From Streptomyces venezuelae (GTDB taxonomy: Bacteria; Actinomycetota; Actinomycetes; Streptomycetales; Streptomycetaceae), in NCBI RefSeq assembly GCF_008642375.1, contig NZ_CP029194.1:2108001-2172000 (forward strand): 64,000 bases of DNA, written 5' to 3'. Each line of letters begins with the position of its first letter. The stretch's first letter is position 1. The position numbers were made by a program, and so were the translations under genes. The notes beneath the pieces were generated by a model that was not told the DNA's origin, did not search any database, and saw only the letters and a list, made by a program, of their open reading frames with translations. Positions 16,970 to 25,820 of the stretch are shown here, piece after piece.

Positions 16970-17274
16970 CTTTCCAGCCGGTCTCTCCCAGCATCCGTCA
17001 TGACCTCATGGCCTTCACGGCCCTCACGGCCTCGATGACTCTGAATGACTCTGAATGACTCTGAATGACTCTGAATGACCTTACGGCCGTCCCGTCTCCA
17101 TCCTCACGCCGGCGGAACGCGGCCGTCCATCCGTGCCGACACCCATATTTCGGACACACGGAAAGTGGCACGATGAGCCCGCCGAGCGGCGCCTCCTGCC
17201 CTGCCTGAGCTCGATGGTTCGCCGCGACGGCACCTCGTAGAGACGAACCCGAACGAATCCAAGGGGGGACGGCT
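16970..17274. other. Divergent intergenic region with a 10-bp repeat array
   Basis: This 305-bp gap separates the sensor kinase from the divergent antiporter genes and should hold both promoters. Apart from the repeat array at 17037-17080 and the AAGGGGGG ribosome site at its right end, nothing was recognised. Confidence 0.5.
17037..17080. repeat. Four tandem copies of 10-bp CTGAATGACT
   Basis: Three exact CTGAATGACT units and one ending in C follow a partial GACT. The 10-bp spacing, one helical turn, is typical of protein-binding arrays but also of simple repeat slippage. Confidence 0.85.
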
Positions 17275-17760
17275 GTGCCGGCTTCACGGATGAGCACCAC
17301 ACCACTGCCTGGCATCGGGGTGCAGTACGACCTCACCACCCGCGAGCACCGCCACCTGTCCGTGGTCGCGCACCGCGACGGAACACGGACGGTGAACGTC
17401 TACCGGGCCGACGACCCGGACGCCTGCGCCCAGTCGCTGCACCTGACCGGCGCGGAGACGACTTCGCTGATCGACGCGCTGATGCCCGCGCACCACAGCC
17501 CGAGCCTGCTGCACACCACCGATCTCGGCCTGGTTGCCGAGCGCATCGAGCTGTCCCCGCACTCGTACTGGAACGGCCGGGTGCTGGGTGAGACCCGGAT
17601 GCGTACGGAGACCGGCGTCTCGATCGTGGCGGTACTGCGCCGGGCCGAGGCCCGGCCCTCCCCCGCGCCCGGTTTCCGCCTCGCGGGCGGGGACACCCTC
17701 ATCGTCATCGGCACCCGCGAGGGTGTCGACGCCGCCGCGGCGATACTCGGACGGGAGTGA
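17275..17760 (+). CDS. KhtT-like TrkA-C regulatory subunit of a cation:proton antiporter
   Basis: This 161-residue cytosolic protein ends in a TrkA-C/RCK-C domain (TGVSIVAVLRRAEARPSPAPGF then GGDTLIVIGTREGVDAAAAIL). Its N-terminal half (LPGIGVQYDLTTREHRHLSVV) matches KhtT-type subunits that gate the K+/H+ antiporter KhtU. The GTG start has AAGGGGGG six bases upstream. The stop is 6 bp before the antiporter start, so the two are one operon. Such pairs export K+ in response to alkaline pH or nucleotides such as c-di-AMP; which signal applies here is unknown. Confidence 0.85.
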   Translation: MPASRMSTTPLPGIGVQYDLTTREHRHLSVVAHRDGTRTVNVYRADDPDACAQSLHLTGAETTSLIDALMPAHHSPSLLHTTDLGLVAERIELSPHSYWNGRVLGETRMRTETGVSIVAVLRRAEARPSPAPGFRLAGGDTLIVIGTREGVDAAAAILGRE

Positions 17761-17766
17761 TCGCCT

Positions 17767-19053
17767 GTGCACTCCGCTGTCTTCCTGATCGAGTTCGGCG
17801 CGATCATTCTCGGCCTGGGCCTGCTGGGCAGGCTCGCCGGCCGCTTCAAGTTCTCCCCCATCCCCCTCTACCTGCTCGCCGGGCTCGCGTTCGGTACGGG
17901 TGGACTGCTGCCGATGGGCGCGAGCGAGGAATTCGTGGCGATCGGCGCCGAGATCGGCGTCATCCTCCTGCTGCTGATGCTGGGCCTGGAGTACACCGCC
18001 ACCGATCTGGTCTCCAACCTCAAGACGCAATACCCGGCCGGTCTCGTCGACTTCGGCCTGAACGCCGTGCCCGGGGCGGTCGCCGCCCTGCTCATGGGCT
18101 GGGGCCCGGTCGCCGCCGTCGTCCTGGCCGGAGTCACCTGGATCTCCTCCTCCGGCGTGATCGCCAAGGTGATGGGCGACCTGGGGCGGGTCGGTAACCG
18201 CGAGACCCCGGTCATCCTCAGCATCCTGGTCCTCGAAGACCTCGCGATGGCCGTCTACCTGCCGATCGTCACCGCCCTCCTCGCCGGCGTCGGCCTCGCC
18301 GCCGGCAGCGCGACCCTGGCCATCGCCCTCGGCGTCGCCGGAGCGGTCCTCTTCGTCGCCGTGCGCTACGGGCGCCACATCTCCCGCTTCGTCTCCAGCG
18401 ACGACCCCGAGAAGCTCCTCCTCGTGGTCCTCGGGCTGACGCTGCTCGTCGCGGGCATCGCCCAGCAGCTCCAGGTCTCCGCGGCCGTCGGCGCGTTCCT
18501 CGTCGGCATCGCCCTGTCCGGTGAGGTGGCGGAGGGCACGCACACCCTGCTGAGCCCGCTGCGCGACCTGTTCGCCGCCGTGTTCTTCGTCTTCTTCGGC
18601 CTGCACACCGACCCCGCCAGCATCCCGCCGGTCCTGCTGCCTGCCCTGGCTCTCGCCCTGGTCACGGCGGGTACGAAGATCGCCACCGGCTACTGGGCGG
18701 CGAAGCGCGCAGGCGTCGGGGTCAAGGGTCGCTGGCGCGCCGGCGGCACGCTCGTGGCCCGCGGCGAGTTCTCCATCGTGATCGCCGGCCTCGCCGTCAG
18801 CGCCGGCATCGAACCCGCCTTGGGTCCGCTCGCCACCGCGTACGTCCTGATCCTCGTGGTGATCGGACCGCTCACCGCCCGCTACACCGAACCCGCGGCC
18901 ACCTGGATCACCGGCCGCCGCACCCCGTCGGGCCCGCTCCTGACCGAGGTGCCTTCCCCGGCGGCGTCCCGGGAAGACCTCAAGGACCAGGACCAGGACC
19001 AGGCCCAAGATCCGGACCCGGACCCTGCCCAGGACCCGGTGGGCCGCGCGTAG
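17767..19053 (+). CDS. CPA2-family cation:proton antiporter (KhtU-like)
   Basis: This 428-residue integral membrane protein has about 12 hydrophobic helices of the CPA2/KefB type. The motifs GLEYTATDL and VLVLEDLAMAVYLP (the Asp pair of the ion site) and WISSSGVIAK are present. It should exchange K+ or Na+ for protons under control of the KhtT-like subunit just upstream. It lacks the fused C-terminal RCK domain of KefC, which fits a separate subunit. The last 30 residues are a repetitive acidic tail (DQDQDQAQDPDPDP) from 6-bp DNA repeats. Confidence 0.87.
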   Translation: MHSAVFLIEFGAIILGLGLLGRLAGRFKFSPIPLYLLAGLAFGTGGLLPMGASEEFVAIGAEIGVILLLLMLGLEYTATDLVSNLKTQYPAGLVDFGLNAVPGAVAALLMGWGPVAAVVLAGVTWISSSGVIAKVMGDLGRVGNRETPVILSILVLEDLAMAVYLPIVTALLAGVGLAAGSATLAIALGVAGAVLFVAVRYGRHISRFVSSDDPEKLLLVVLGLTLLVAGIAQQLQVSAAVGAFLVGIALSGEVAEGTHTLLSPLRDLFAAVFFVFFGLHTDPASIPPVLLPALALALVTAGTKIATGYWAAKRAGVGVKGRWRAGGTLVARGEFSIVIAGLAVSAGIEPALGPLATAYVLILVVIGPLTARYTEPAATWITGRRTPSGPLLTEVPSPAASREDLKDQDQDQAQDPDPDPAQDPVGRA

Positions 19054-19108
19054 GACGAGGACGACGAGGACACGGGAAGACAAGGAAAGGAGCGGGGGGC
19101 CACCCACG

Positions 19109-19303
19109 TCACAGGGGTTTGCCACGTCCATGCCCCGGGCTGCCGTGTCGCCGGCGGCTTGCGTCGAGGAGATGCACCACGAACGCGGCCATGATCAGAC
19201 CGGCCGCCGGCGCCGGCGCACTGGGGGGCGGTCGGTCTTCAGGCGCGAGGCCTTCGGGCGCATCGAGTCGCGCCCTCACCGATATCGGGTCAAGCTCATC
19301 CAT
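19109..19303 (-). CDS. Possible small membrane protein (64 aa)
   Basis: This open frame starts with ATG five bases after GAAAGGG and reads MDELDPISVRARLDAPEG..., with a short hydrophobic stretch AAGLIMAAFVVHLL near residue 35. It lies in an otherwise empty 319-bp gap on the strand opposite to its neighbours. No homologue was recognised. The ribosome site and single membrane-like helix are the only support. Confidence 0.35.
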   Translation of the reverse strand: MDELDPISVRARLDAPEGLAPEDRPPPSAPAPAAGLIMAAFVVHLLDASRRRHGSPGHGRGKPL

Positions 19304-19372
19304 GTGTGCCCTTTCGGGCGGAATCGCTCGGTAGCGGTCCGTCGGGAGGGGCATCGGACCGAGGAGGCGGCA

Positions 19373-19861
19373 GTGGGCGAGCTCATCGTCATCGGATACG
19401 ACGACCCCGACGTGGCCGGCAGAGCGTTCGACACGGTACGGGAACTCCAACGGGACTACGTCGTGCACCTCAACGGCCTCGCGGTCGTCGAGATCGACGA
19501 GGACGGACAGACCCACGTCGACTCGGACAGCCGTGTCATGGGCGCCACCACGGCCACCGGAGCCGTATGGGGCGCGATCTTCGGCCTGCTGTTCCTCGTC
19601 CCCGGGCTCGGCCTCCTGACCGGAGCCGCGATCGGTGGTCTCGTGGGCAGGCTGAGCAGATCCGGCATCGACGACCGATTCCGTCAACAGGTGGGGGATC
19701 TGCTGAAACCCGGATCCGCCGCCGTCGTGATCATGGCTTCCAAGGTCACCGACGACAAGTTCACGGCGGCGATGCAGCAGCACGGCGGCACCGTCCTCAA
19801 GACCTCGCTCAGCGACGAGGACGAGAAGGAACTCTCCGAACAGCTCGCCGGCCCGCAATAG
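19373..19861 (+). CDS. DUF1269-family membrane protein (first copy)
   Basis: The 162-residue protein opens with GELIVIGYDDPDVAGRAFDTV and has a glycine-rich hydrophobic hairpin (GAVWGAIFGLLFLVPGLGLLTGAAIGGLVG). The C-terminal part includes LLKPGSAAVVIMASKVTDDKF. These define DUF1269 proteins, often near stress and ion-transport genes, function unknown. GTG is chosen because GAGGAGG lies five bases upstream. A close paralogue is encoded at 21815, and the two flank the baeRF3-like and lipoprotein genes. Confidence 0.85.
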   Translation: MGELIVIGYDDPDVAGRAFDTVRELQRDYVVHLNGLAVVEIDEDGQTHVDSDSRVMGATTATGAVWGAIFGLLFLVPGLGLLTGAAIGGLVGRLSRSGIDDRFRQQVGDLLKPGSAAVVIMASKVTDDKFTAAMQQHGGTVLKTSLSDEDEKELSEQLAGPQ

Positions 19862-19947
19862 CGGGGCCCCGCCGCACCGGGCCCCCACCAGCTCCACGGG
19901 CGCCTCCTCCATCCCTCCCCTCCCCCCGACCACCAGGAAGGCATCCG

Positions 19948-21042
19948 ATGGATCCCCAGCTCACCTCGGACCAGCTCGCCGAGCTGCGTCGGCCCCGGCC
20001 CTATCCCGCACTCTCGCTGCTGATGCCGACCCACCGGCGCGAGCCGGGGAACGCGCAGGACCCTGTGCGTCTGCGCAACCTGGTGGCCCAGGCGGAGAAG
20101 GCGCTGGAGAGCGACCCCGACGTGCCGCGCGAGCGGCGCACGGAGATGGTCGACCGGCTGAGGCGAGCCGTCGCCGAGCTGGATCCGACCCACGCGCAGG
20201 ACGGTCTGGTGATCTTCGTGGCCCAGGGCGAGCACCACGTATGGTCGGTCGCCCGGACCGTGCCCGAGCGTGTGGTGCTCTCCGACACCTTCCTCACCCG
20301 CAACCTCGTGGCCGCGCAGGCAGCCGAGCAGCCGTACTGGGCGCTTGCCGTGGCCGCCGACCGGGTCTCCCTGTGGGACGGCAGCCCCGAGCAGGTCACC
20401 GAGTACTCAGGGGACGGTTTCCCGCTCGCGCGGAGCCTGGAGGACCCGGACGCCGAGCGCAAGCAGCGTATCGGTGACCTGCCCAGCACGTTCCAGGACG
20501 AGGCCACCCGCCACTTCCTGCGCGAGGGGCACGACGGGCTGCGTGCCGTCCTCGCCGGCGCACCCCGCCCGCTGTACGTGATCGGGTCGGCCGCCGCACT
20601 CGCGCTCCTGGAGGAGCTCGGCCCGCTGGGCCCGGGCGCGGTCACCGTCCAGCACGGAGGGCTCGCCGACGGGCCGGCCGGTGCCGTCGCCAAGGCCGTG
20701 GAGCCCGTGCGCGCCGCCCGCGAGGCGGCCTCGACGGCCACGATCGCCGCCGAGCTGGAAGCGGCACGCGGCCGACGGGAGTTCGCGGGCGGACTCGACG
20801 AGGTGTGGCAGGCCGTGCAGGAGGGGCGGGTGCGGCTGCTGGCCGTCGAGGAGCACTACCGGACCGTCGTACGGGAAGAGGGAGGCCACCTGGAGCCCGC
20901 GGACGCCGGCCAGCCCGGGGCGCGGGACGACATGGTCGACGAGATCGTCGAGCAGGCCTTGGAGAGGGGGGCCGAGATCCGCTTCGTACCCGACGAAGCG
21001 CTGGCCGGCCAAGGGCACATCGCCGGAGTGCTGCGGTACTGA
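19948..21042 (+). CDS. baeRF3-like bacterial/archaeal eRF1-family protein
   Basis: The 364-residue protein has the layout of the bacterial eRF1-related proteins (baeRF group 3). An N-terminal region contains YPALSLLMPTHRREPGNAQDPVRLRNLVAQ in pieces typical of the family. A middle domain has RPLYVIGSAAALALLEEL and a C-terminal L7Ae-like domain ends in GAEIRFVPDEALAGQGHIAGVLRY. By analogy the family is predicted to act on stalled ribosomes or in stress translation; no member here is experimentally known to me. AGGAAGG precedes the ATG. Its position between two DUF1269 genes suggests a shared stress-response operon. Confidence 0.75.
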   Translation: MDPQLTSDQLAELRRPRPYPALSLLMPTHRREPGNAQDPVRLRNLVAQAEKALESDPDVPRERRTEMVDRLRRAVAELDPTHAQDGLVIFVAQGEHHVWSVARTVPERVVLSDTFLTRNLVAAQAAEQPYWALAVAADRVSLWDGSPEQVTEYSGDGFPLARSLEDPDAERKQRIGDLPSTFQDEATRHFLREGHDGLRAVLAGAPRPLYVIGSAAALALLEELGPLGPGAVTVQHGGLADGPAGAVAKAVEPVRAAREAASTATIAAELEAARGRREFAGGLDEVWQAVQEGRVRLLAVEEHYRTVVREEGGHLEPADAGQPGARDDMVDEIVEQALERGAEIRFVPDEALAGQGHIAGVLRY

Positions 21043-21147
21043 CCGCCTCTCAAGGGTCCGGTCCCGGGACGCCACGACCGAACCCTGCACGACCACCGAC
21101 ACCACCCGTGACACCACCCGTGATCCCCCTACCGAGAAGACACGACC

Positions 21148-21789
21148 GTGAATCACTCACCCGAGCGGCTCAGCCGCCCGGTCCGTTCTCGCGCCGCGAC
21201 CGCGGCCGCCGCCGTCGTCCTCGTCGCCCTCGGCACGACAGCCGTCGTCGCCTGCGACTCCGGCGGCGACGACACGAGCGGACCGACCTTCAGCGAACGC
21301 CCGACGCCACCCGTCACCGAGTCCTTCAGCGGAGCACCGCCCTCCGCACTCGCCTCCTCGGCCTCCGAAGCCGTCGAGTCCGCCCGCGCGTCCGCCTCGT
21401 CGGCCGCCGCGTCCGCGTCCGCCAGGGAGGCGTCGCGCAAGGCCTCGATCGGGACCGAGATCGAACGCTCACGCCAGGCGGCCGAGGACGCGTTGAAGGA
21501 CGTGCAGGGCCGGGGGAACGCCCTGGACGAAGTGGCGCTGACCGGCAAGCCCCGCGCTGATACCGGCGGCGTCACGACCGCCGTCGTCAGCATCACCAAC
21601 AAGACGCAGGACACCGCCTCGTACGCCGTCCAGGTCGACTTCATCGACTCGGCGGGCAAGGTCGTCGAAACCCAGTTCGTCGGCGAGGAGGATCTCGCTC
21701 CCGGCGAGCGCCGACAGCCCTTGGTCATCAGCCGGCAGCCGCCCGAGCCCGTCCTCACAGCGAGGCTCACCAAGGCCCAGCGGTACTGA
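21148..21789 (+). CDS. Lipoprotein with Ser/Ala-rich spacer and FxLYD-type C-terminal domain
   Basis: The 213-residue protein has a signal peptide with lipobox AVVAC (Cys36). About 60 Ser/Ala/Glu-rich residues likely span the wall, and a C-terminal beta domain follows (TTAVVSITNKTQDTASYAVQVDF..., ending LVISRQP). That domain resembles FxLYD-type extracellular domains. It should be anchored outside the membrane. GAGAAG precedes the GTG start. The function is unknown. It sits in the DUF1269-baeRF3 block, in the same direction. Confidence 0.75.
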   Translation: MNHSPERLSRPVRSRAATAAAAVVLVALGTTAVVACDSGGDDTSGPTFSERPTPPVTESFSGAPPSALASSASEAVESARASASSAAASASAREASRKASIGTEIERSRQAAEDALKDVQGRGNALDEVALTGKPRADTGGVTTAVVSITNKTQDTASYAVQVDFIDSAGKVVETQFVGEEDLAPGERRQPLVISRQPPEPVLTARLTKAQRY

Positions 21790-21814
21790 CCGCCCTCTCA
21801 CAAGGAGATTGCGC

Positions 21815-22315
21815 ATGTCCGAACTCATCGTCCTCGGCTACGAGGACCGTGCCGTCGCCGACAAGGCGTTCGCCGAGGTGCAGCGGCTGACCAAGGATCA
21901 CGTGGTCGAACTGTCCGGACTCGCCGTCGTATCGGTCGACGAGGACGGCAAGACCCATGTGGACACACCGGCCAGGACCGAGGAGATCGCCATGTCGGCC
22001 ACCGCCGGCGCTCTGTGGGGCATGGTCTTCGGCATCCTCATCCTCACCCCGGGGATCGGCGTCGTGGGTGCGGCCGCCGGAGGGCTGATCGGCAAGCTCC
22101 AGCAGATGGGGGTCGACAACAAGTTCCGCAAGAAGGTCCAGGAGCTGCTCCGGCCCGGCTCGGCCGCCGTCGTGATCATGGCCACGAAGGTCACGGAGGA
22201 CCGGTTCGCCGCCGCGATGGGAGCCTTCGGCGGAGAGGTGCTCAAGACCTCGCTCTCCGAGGAGCGCGAGCGGGAGCTCGCGGAGCAGCTGGCCGGCTCC
22301 GAGACGGCTGCCTGA
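21815..22315 (+). CDS. DUF1269-family membrane protein (second copy)
   Basis: This 166-residue paralogue of the protein at 19373 shares SELIVLGYEDRAVADKAF, the DEDGKTHVDT segment, the glycine-rich membrane hairpin and the ending VLKTSLSEERERELAEQLAG. AAGGAG seven bases before ATG fixes the start; an in-frame TTG lies two codons upstream. The two copies probably arose by duplication and are now clearly diverged. It is followed by a strong bidirectional terminator. Confidence 0.85.
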   Translation: MSELIVLGYEDRAVADKAFAEVQRLTKDHVVELSGLAVVSVDEDGKTHVDTPARTEEIAMSATAGALWGMVFGILILTPGIGVVGAAAGGLIGKLQQMGVDNKFRKKVQELLRPGSAAVVIMATKVTEDRFAAAMGAFGGEVLKTSLSEERERELAEQLAGSETAA

Positions 22316-22353
22316 CACGCTGCCTGACGCACTGCCCGACGCGTTCTGTTCGC

Positions 22354-22396
22354 GCACGAAGTGGCCGGGTCCCACCGGGACCCGGCCACTTCGTGC
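22354..22396. terminator. Bidirectional terminator with 20-bp perfect stem
   Basis: Perfect 20-bp arms (GCACGAAGTGGCCGGGTCCC and its complement) enclose a 3-nt ACC loop. It lies between two converging genes, the second DUF1269 gene and arginine deiminase, and should stop transcription from both sides. GTGCCACTTC is partly repeated just after it. Confidence 0.85.
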
Positions 22397-22419
22397 CACT
22401 TCGTGCCGCCGCCTGCGCG

Positions 22420-23709
22420 TCAGAACGTGACCGGCTCGCGGACCAGGGGGCAGGTCATGCAGTGGCCGCCGCCGCGGCCGCGCCCCAGCTCGGCACCGAC
22501 GATCGTGATGACCTCGACACCCGCCTTGCGCAACAGCGTGTTCGTCTGGGTGTTGCGGTCGTACGTGAAGACGACGCCCGGCTCCAGGGCGACGGCGTTG
22601 TTGCCGCTGTCCCACTGCTGCCGCTCCGAGGCGTAGACGTCACCGCCCGTCCCGATCACCCGTAGCTGGGGCAGGCCGAGGGACTTGGCCACCACGTCCA
22701 CGAACGCGGCACCGCCCTCGTCGGTGATCTCGACGCCCGGCGCCTTGTCGGACGGCCGCAGGGAGAAGGTGTGCACGGCGTCCATGATCTTCGGGTAGAG
22801 GGTGACGACGTCGCGGTCCGCGAAGGTGAAGACGGTGTCGAGGTGCATGGCGGAGCGAAGCTTCGGCATGCCGGCGACGACGACGTGCTCGGCCGCACCG
22901 TTGTCGAAGAGTGCACGGGCGACCTGGGTGATGGCCTGACGGGAGGTGCGCTCGCTCATGCCCATGAGGACGACGCCGTTGCCGACCGGCATGATGTCGC
23001 CGCCCTCGAACGTGGCCTGACCCCAGTCCTGTTCGGGGTCGCCCCACCACACGGTGGCTGCCTTGTAGTCCGGGTGGAAGGTGTAGATCGCCTTCATCAG
23101 GAGGGTCTCGCCGTGCCGGGCGGGCCAGTACAGCGGGTTGAGGGTGACTCCCCCGTACAGCCAGCAGGTCGTGTCACGGGTGTAGAGGGTGTTGGGCAGC
23201 GGGGGCATCAGGTACTCCCGCGCGCCGACGCCCTCCCTGGCGAGCGCCACGTATCCGGAGCGGAAGTCGTCCGGCAGATCGGCGGTGGACAGGCCGCCGA
23301 TGAGGAACTCGGCGAGGTCGCGCGGGGCGAGGGACTCGAGGTAGGCGCGGGTGTCGTCCACCAGGCCGAGCCCGACCTCGTTGGGGACGATCTTCCGGTC
23401 GAGGAGCCATTTCCTTGCCTCGGGGAGGGCCATGGTCTCGGCGAGGAGGTTGTGCAGTTCGACGACCTCGACGCCCCGCTGGGTGAGCTTGTTGACGAAG
23501 TCGGCATGGTCGCGCTGGGCGTTCTCCACCCACATGACGTCGTCGAAGAGCAGGTCGTCGGAGTTGCCCGGGGTGAGCCGGCGATGGGCGAGTCCCGGGG
23601 AGCAGACGAGCACCTTGCGCAGGCGTCCGACCTCGGAGTGAACGCCGAGGGCGGGGGTCGCGGCACCAGCACCGGTACGGGTACCGGTACCGGTCTCGGG
23701 GAGGGTCAT
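22420..23709 (-). CDS. arcA: Arginine deiminase
   Basis: This enzyme hydrolyses arginine to citrulline and ammonia. The 429-residue protein has the catalytic Cys417 in GGGHCMTCP, the substrate-binding FEGGD and [15 protein letters not shown] at the N-terminus. GGAAAGG lies six bases before ATG. It follows the antiporter gene by 69 bp on the same strand. The ornithine carbamoyltransferase and carbamate kinase of a full deiminase pathway are absent nearby, so the pair may serve acid resistance or nitrogen supply, not ATP production. The N-terminal Gly-Thr repeat (GTGTRTGAG) comes from a 6-bp DNA repeat. Confidence 0.93.
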   Translation of the reverse strand: MTLPETGTGTRTGAGAATPALGVHSEVGRLRKVLVCSPGLAHRRLTPGNSDDLLFDDVMWVENAQRDHADFVNKLTQRGVEVVELHNLLAETMALPEARKWLLDRKIVPNEVGLGLVDDTRAYLESLAPRDLAEFLIGGLSTADLPDDFRSGYVALAREGVGAREYLMPPLPNTLYTRDTTCWLYGGVTLNPLYWPARHGETLLMKAIYTFHPDYKAATVWWGDPEQDWGQATFEGGDIMPVGNGVVLMGMSERTSRQAITQVARALFDNGAAEHVVVAGMPKLRSAMHLDTVFTFADRDVVTLYPKIMDAVHTFSLRPSDKAPGVEITDEGGAAFVDVVAKSLGLPQLRVIGTGGDVYASERQQWDSGNNAVALEPGVVFTYDRNTQTNTLLRKAGVEVITIVGAELGRGRGGGHCMTCPLVREPVTF

Positions 23710-23778
23710 GAGCAGCCTTTCCGGTGAAGCGGCGGGTACGAGAGGCTCGATGTGCGGGACGGGCGGGGGCCCGGCAGG

Positions 23779-25239
23779 TCACAGTTCGATCCAGCCGACG
23801 GCCAGGGCGACGATGCCGACGACGGCCCCCACGACGGAGACGGCGCAGATGAGGGCCTCCTTCGGGGAGAACAGGCGCCGGTTCTGTTCCCGGCGGGCCT
23901 TGACGAACAGGAAGGTGGCCGGGGCGTAGATGATGAAGGAGACGAGGACGAACTTGAGCCCGGCCGCGAAGAGGAGGAACGCCGTGTAGACGGTCGCGAG
24001 GACGGCGACGACGAGTTCCCACCGGGTGCTCCGCCCCACGACTCTCTCCTGCTGGGGCCGCAGGGCGATCTTCACGGCGAAGGCCGCGGCCAGCAGGAAC
24101 GGGATCAGGCTCAGGGCGCTGGTCAGGTCGAGGGCGAAGCCGAACGCGTCGTCGGAGAAGGCCGTGACGACCAGGACGACCTGGCTGAGGGCCGTCGTCA
24201 TGAGCAGGGCCGGGACGGGTACGTCGTCCCCGCTCGACCGCCCGAGGAAGCGGGGCATGTCCTCGTCCTTGGCTGCGACGAACAGGACCTCCGCCGCCAT
24301 GAGGGACCAGGCAAGGTAGGCGCCCAGGACGGAGATGATGAGGCCGACGCTCACGAAGGCCTTGCCCCAGGTGCCGACCGCCGCCTCCAGGACGCCGGCC
24401 ATGGAGGGCTGGCGGAGCTCGGCGATCTCGCTCATGGGCAGGATGCCGTACGACACGATGGTGACGGAGGCGAAGATCGCGAAGACGCTGAGGAATCCGA
24501 GCAGGGTCGCCCGCCCGACGTCCTCCCGACGCTTGGCGTGGCGGGAGTAGACGCTGGCTCCCTCCACGCCGAGGAAGACGAACACGGTGGCCAGCATGGT
24601 GCCGCGGACCTGGTTGAAGAGTGAGCCGGCGTAGTCCTCGCCGCCGAAGTTGTCGGCGAACACGGACGGCTCGAAGTAGAAGAGGGCCAGGATGACGAAG
24701 ACGATGATGGGGACGAGTTTGGCGACGGTCACGATCCTGTTGATCGCCGTCGCCTCCTTCACGCCTCGGCGGATGAGGAGGAAGAAGCCCCACAGTCCGA
24801 CGGACGACAGGATGATGGCGAGGGCGGTGTCCCCGTCACCGAGGGCGGGCGCGATGGCGCCGACCGTCGACATGATGAGCACCCAGTACGTCACGTTGCC
24901 GACGCACGCGCTCGCCCAGTACCCGAAGGCGGAGAAGAAGCCCAAATACTCCCCGAAGCCGGCCTTGGCGTACGCGTAGACGCCCGCGTCCAGGTCCGGC
25001 CGGCGCACGGCGAGGGCCTGGAAGACGAAGGCGAGCATCAGCATGCCGAGACCCGCCACCGTCCAGGCGATCAGCGCGCCCGCGACACCGGTCTCCTGCG
25101 CGAAACGCCGTGGCAGTGAGAACACTCCGGCACCCACCATGGAGCCGACGACCATCGCGGTGAGCGTCAGCAGGGTGAGTTTCGCGGTCGGTGCCGACGG
25201 CGCCGCTCCGGTGTCGTCGTGAGTGTCGGCTCGGGCCAT
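23779..25239 (-). CDS. Arginine:ornithine antiporter-type APC permease (ArcD-like)
   Basis: The 486-residue permease has about 12 membrane helices and the basic amino acid antiporter signature LTAMVVGSMVGAGVFSLPRRFAQ at helix 1, given here in parts. FVFLGVEGASVYSRHAKRREDVG is characteristic of the ArcD/LysP-like antiporter branch. It should exchange arginine for ornithine or citrulline and feed ArcA downstream. GAGGA five bases before ATG supports this start over the longer open frame. The 160-bp upstream region, shared with the divergent mopI gene, contains two TTCGGA hexamers 17 bp apart on the minus strand, not further identified. Confidence 0.87.
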   Translation of the reverse strand: MARADTHDDTGAAPSAPTAKLTLLTLTAMVVGSMVGAGVFSLPRRFAQETGVAGALIAWTVAGLGMLMLAFVFQALAVRRPDLDAGVYAYAKAGFGEYLGFFSAFGYWASACVGNVTYWVLIMSTVGAIAPALGDGDTALAIILSSVGLWGFFLLIRRGVKEATAINRIVTVAKLVPIIVFVILALFYFEPSVFADNFGGEDYAGSLFNQVRGTMLATVFVFLGVEGASVYSRHAKRREDVGRATLLGFLSVFAIFASVTIVSYGILPMSEIAELRQPSMAGVLEAAVGTWGKAFVSVGLIISVLGAYLAWSLMAAEVLFVAAKDEDMPRFLGRSSGDDVPVPALLMTTALSQVVLVVTAFSDDAFGFALDLTSALSLIPFLLAAAFAVKIALRPQQERVVGRSTRWELVVAVLATVYTAFLLFAAGLKFVLVSFIIYAPATFLFVKARREQNRRLFSPKEALICAVSVVGAVVGIVALAVGWIEL

Positions 25240-25400
25240 GTCGTTCCTCGTCGAAGCGCTCGAACGCTGCGGCACCGGCATCGGCCCGCCTCATGATCTC
25301 CGAACTTATGCGTATCCGAACCGTTTGTCCTGCGGGAGTCGGCCGTACCGCCCGCACGCCGGTCAATGGGAGCGTTCGGTGGGTGGCCTAGAGTGCGACG

Positions 25401-25799
25401 GTGCCGTCATACAGCATTGGGCAGGCAGCGCAGCTGCTCGGAGTGAGTTCGGAGACCGTCCGCCGGTGGGCGGACGGCGGCAAGTTGGCCATGGAGCGGG
25501 ACGGCTCCGGCAAGCGGGTGATCGACGGCGCGGCCCTGGCCGGCTTCGCGCGGGAGCGGGGCGCCGGATTCCATGCCGTCCCGGAGGACGACGTGCCCAC
25601 GTCCGTCCGGAACTCCTTCGTGGGGATCGTCACGGGGGTACGGGTCGACGACGTGGCCGCCCAGGTGGAGGTCCAGGCGGGCCCGCACCGGCTGGTCTCG
25701 CTGGTGACGCGTGAGGCCGTGGAGGAGCTGGGGCTCGATGTCGGGGTCACGGTGACCGCCCGGGTGAAGTCGACGAGCGTGCACATCGACCTGCCCTGA
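25401..25799 (+). CDS. Mop-type molybdopterin-binding protein: HTH plus TOBE domain
   Basis: The 132-residue protein joins a MerR/excisionase-type helix-turn-helix (SIGQAAQLLGVSSETVRRWADGG) with a C-terminal TOBE/Mop domain (NSFVGIVTGVRVDDVAAQVEV, ending ARVKSTSVHI) that binds molybdate. It likely senses molybdate and regulates or buffers uptake. In Streptomyces such genes usually precede modA-modB-modC. Here modA lies 1 kb downstream and is separated by a PucR remnant and a decayed second copy of this gene. Confidence 0.88.
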   Translation: MPSYSIGQAAQLLGVSSETVRRWADGGKLAMERDGSGKRVIDGAALAGFARERGAGFHAVPEDDVPTSVRNSFVGIVTGVRVDDVAAQVEVQAGPHRLVSLVTREAVEELGLDVGVTVTARVKSTSVHIDLP

Positions 25800-25820
25800 C
25801 CGCTTCGGGCGCGTGGGTCG

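Noticed and set aside
22354..22396. Very strong hairpin considered as a small RNA
   Set aside because: Its position between two converging gene ends and its perfect stem make a bidirectional terminator the simpler reading.
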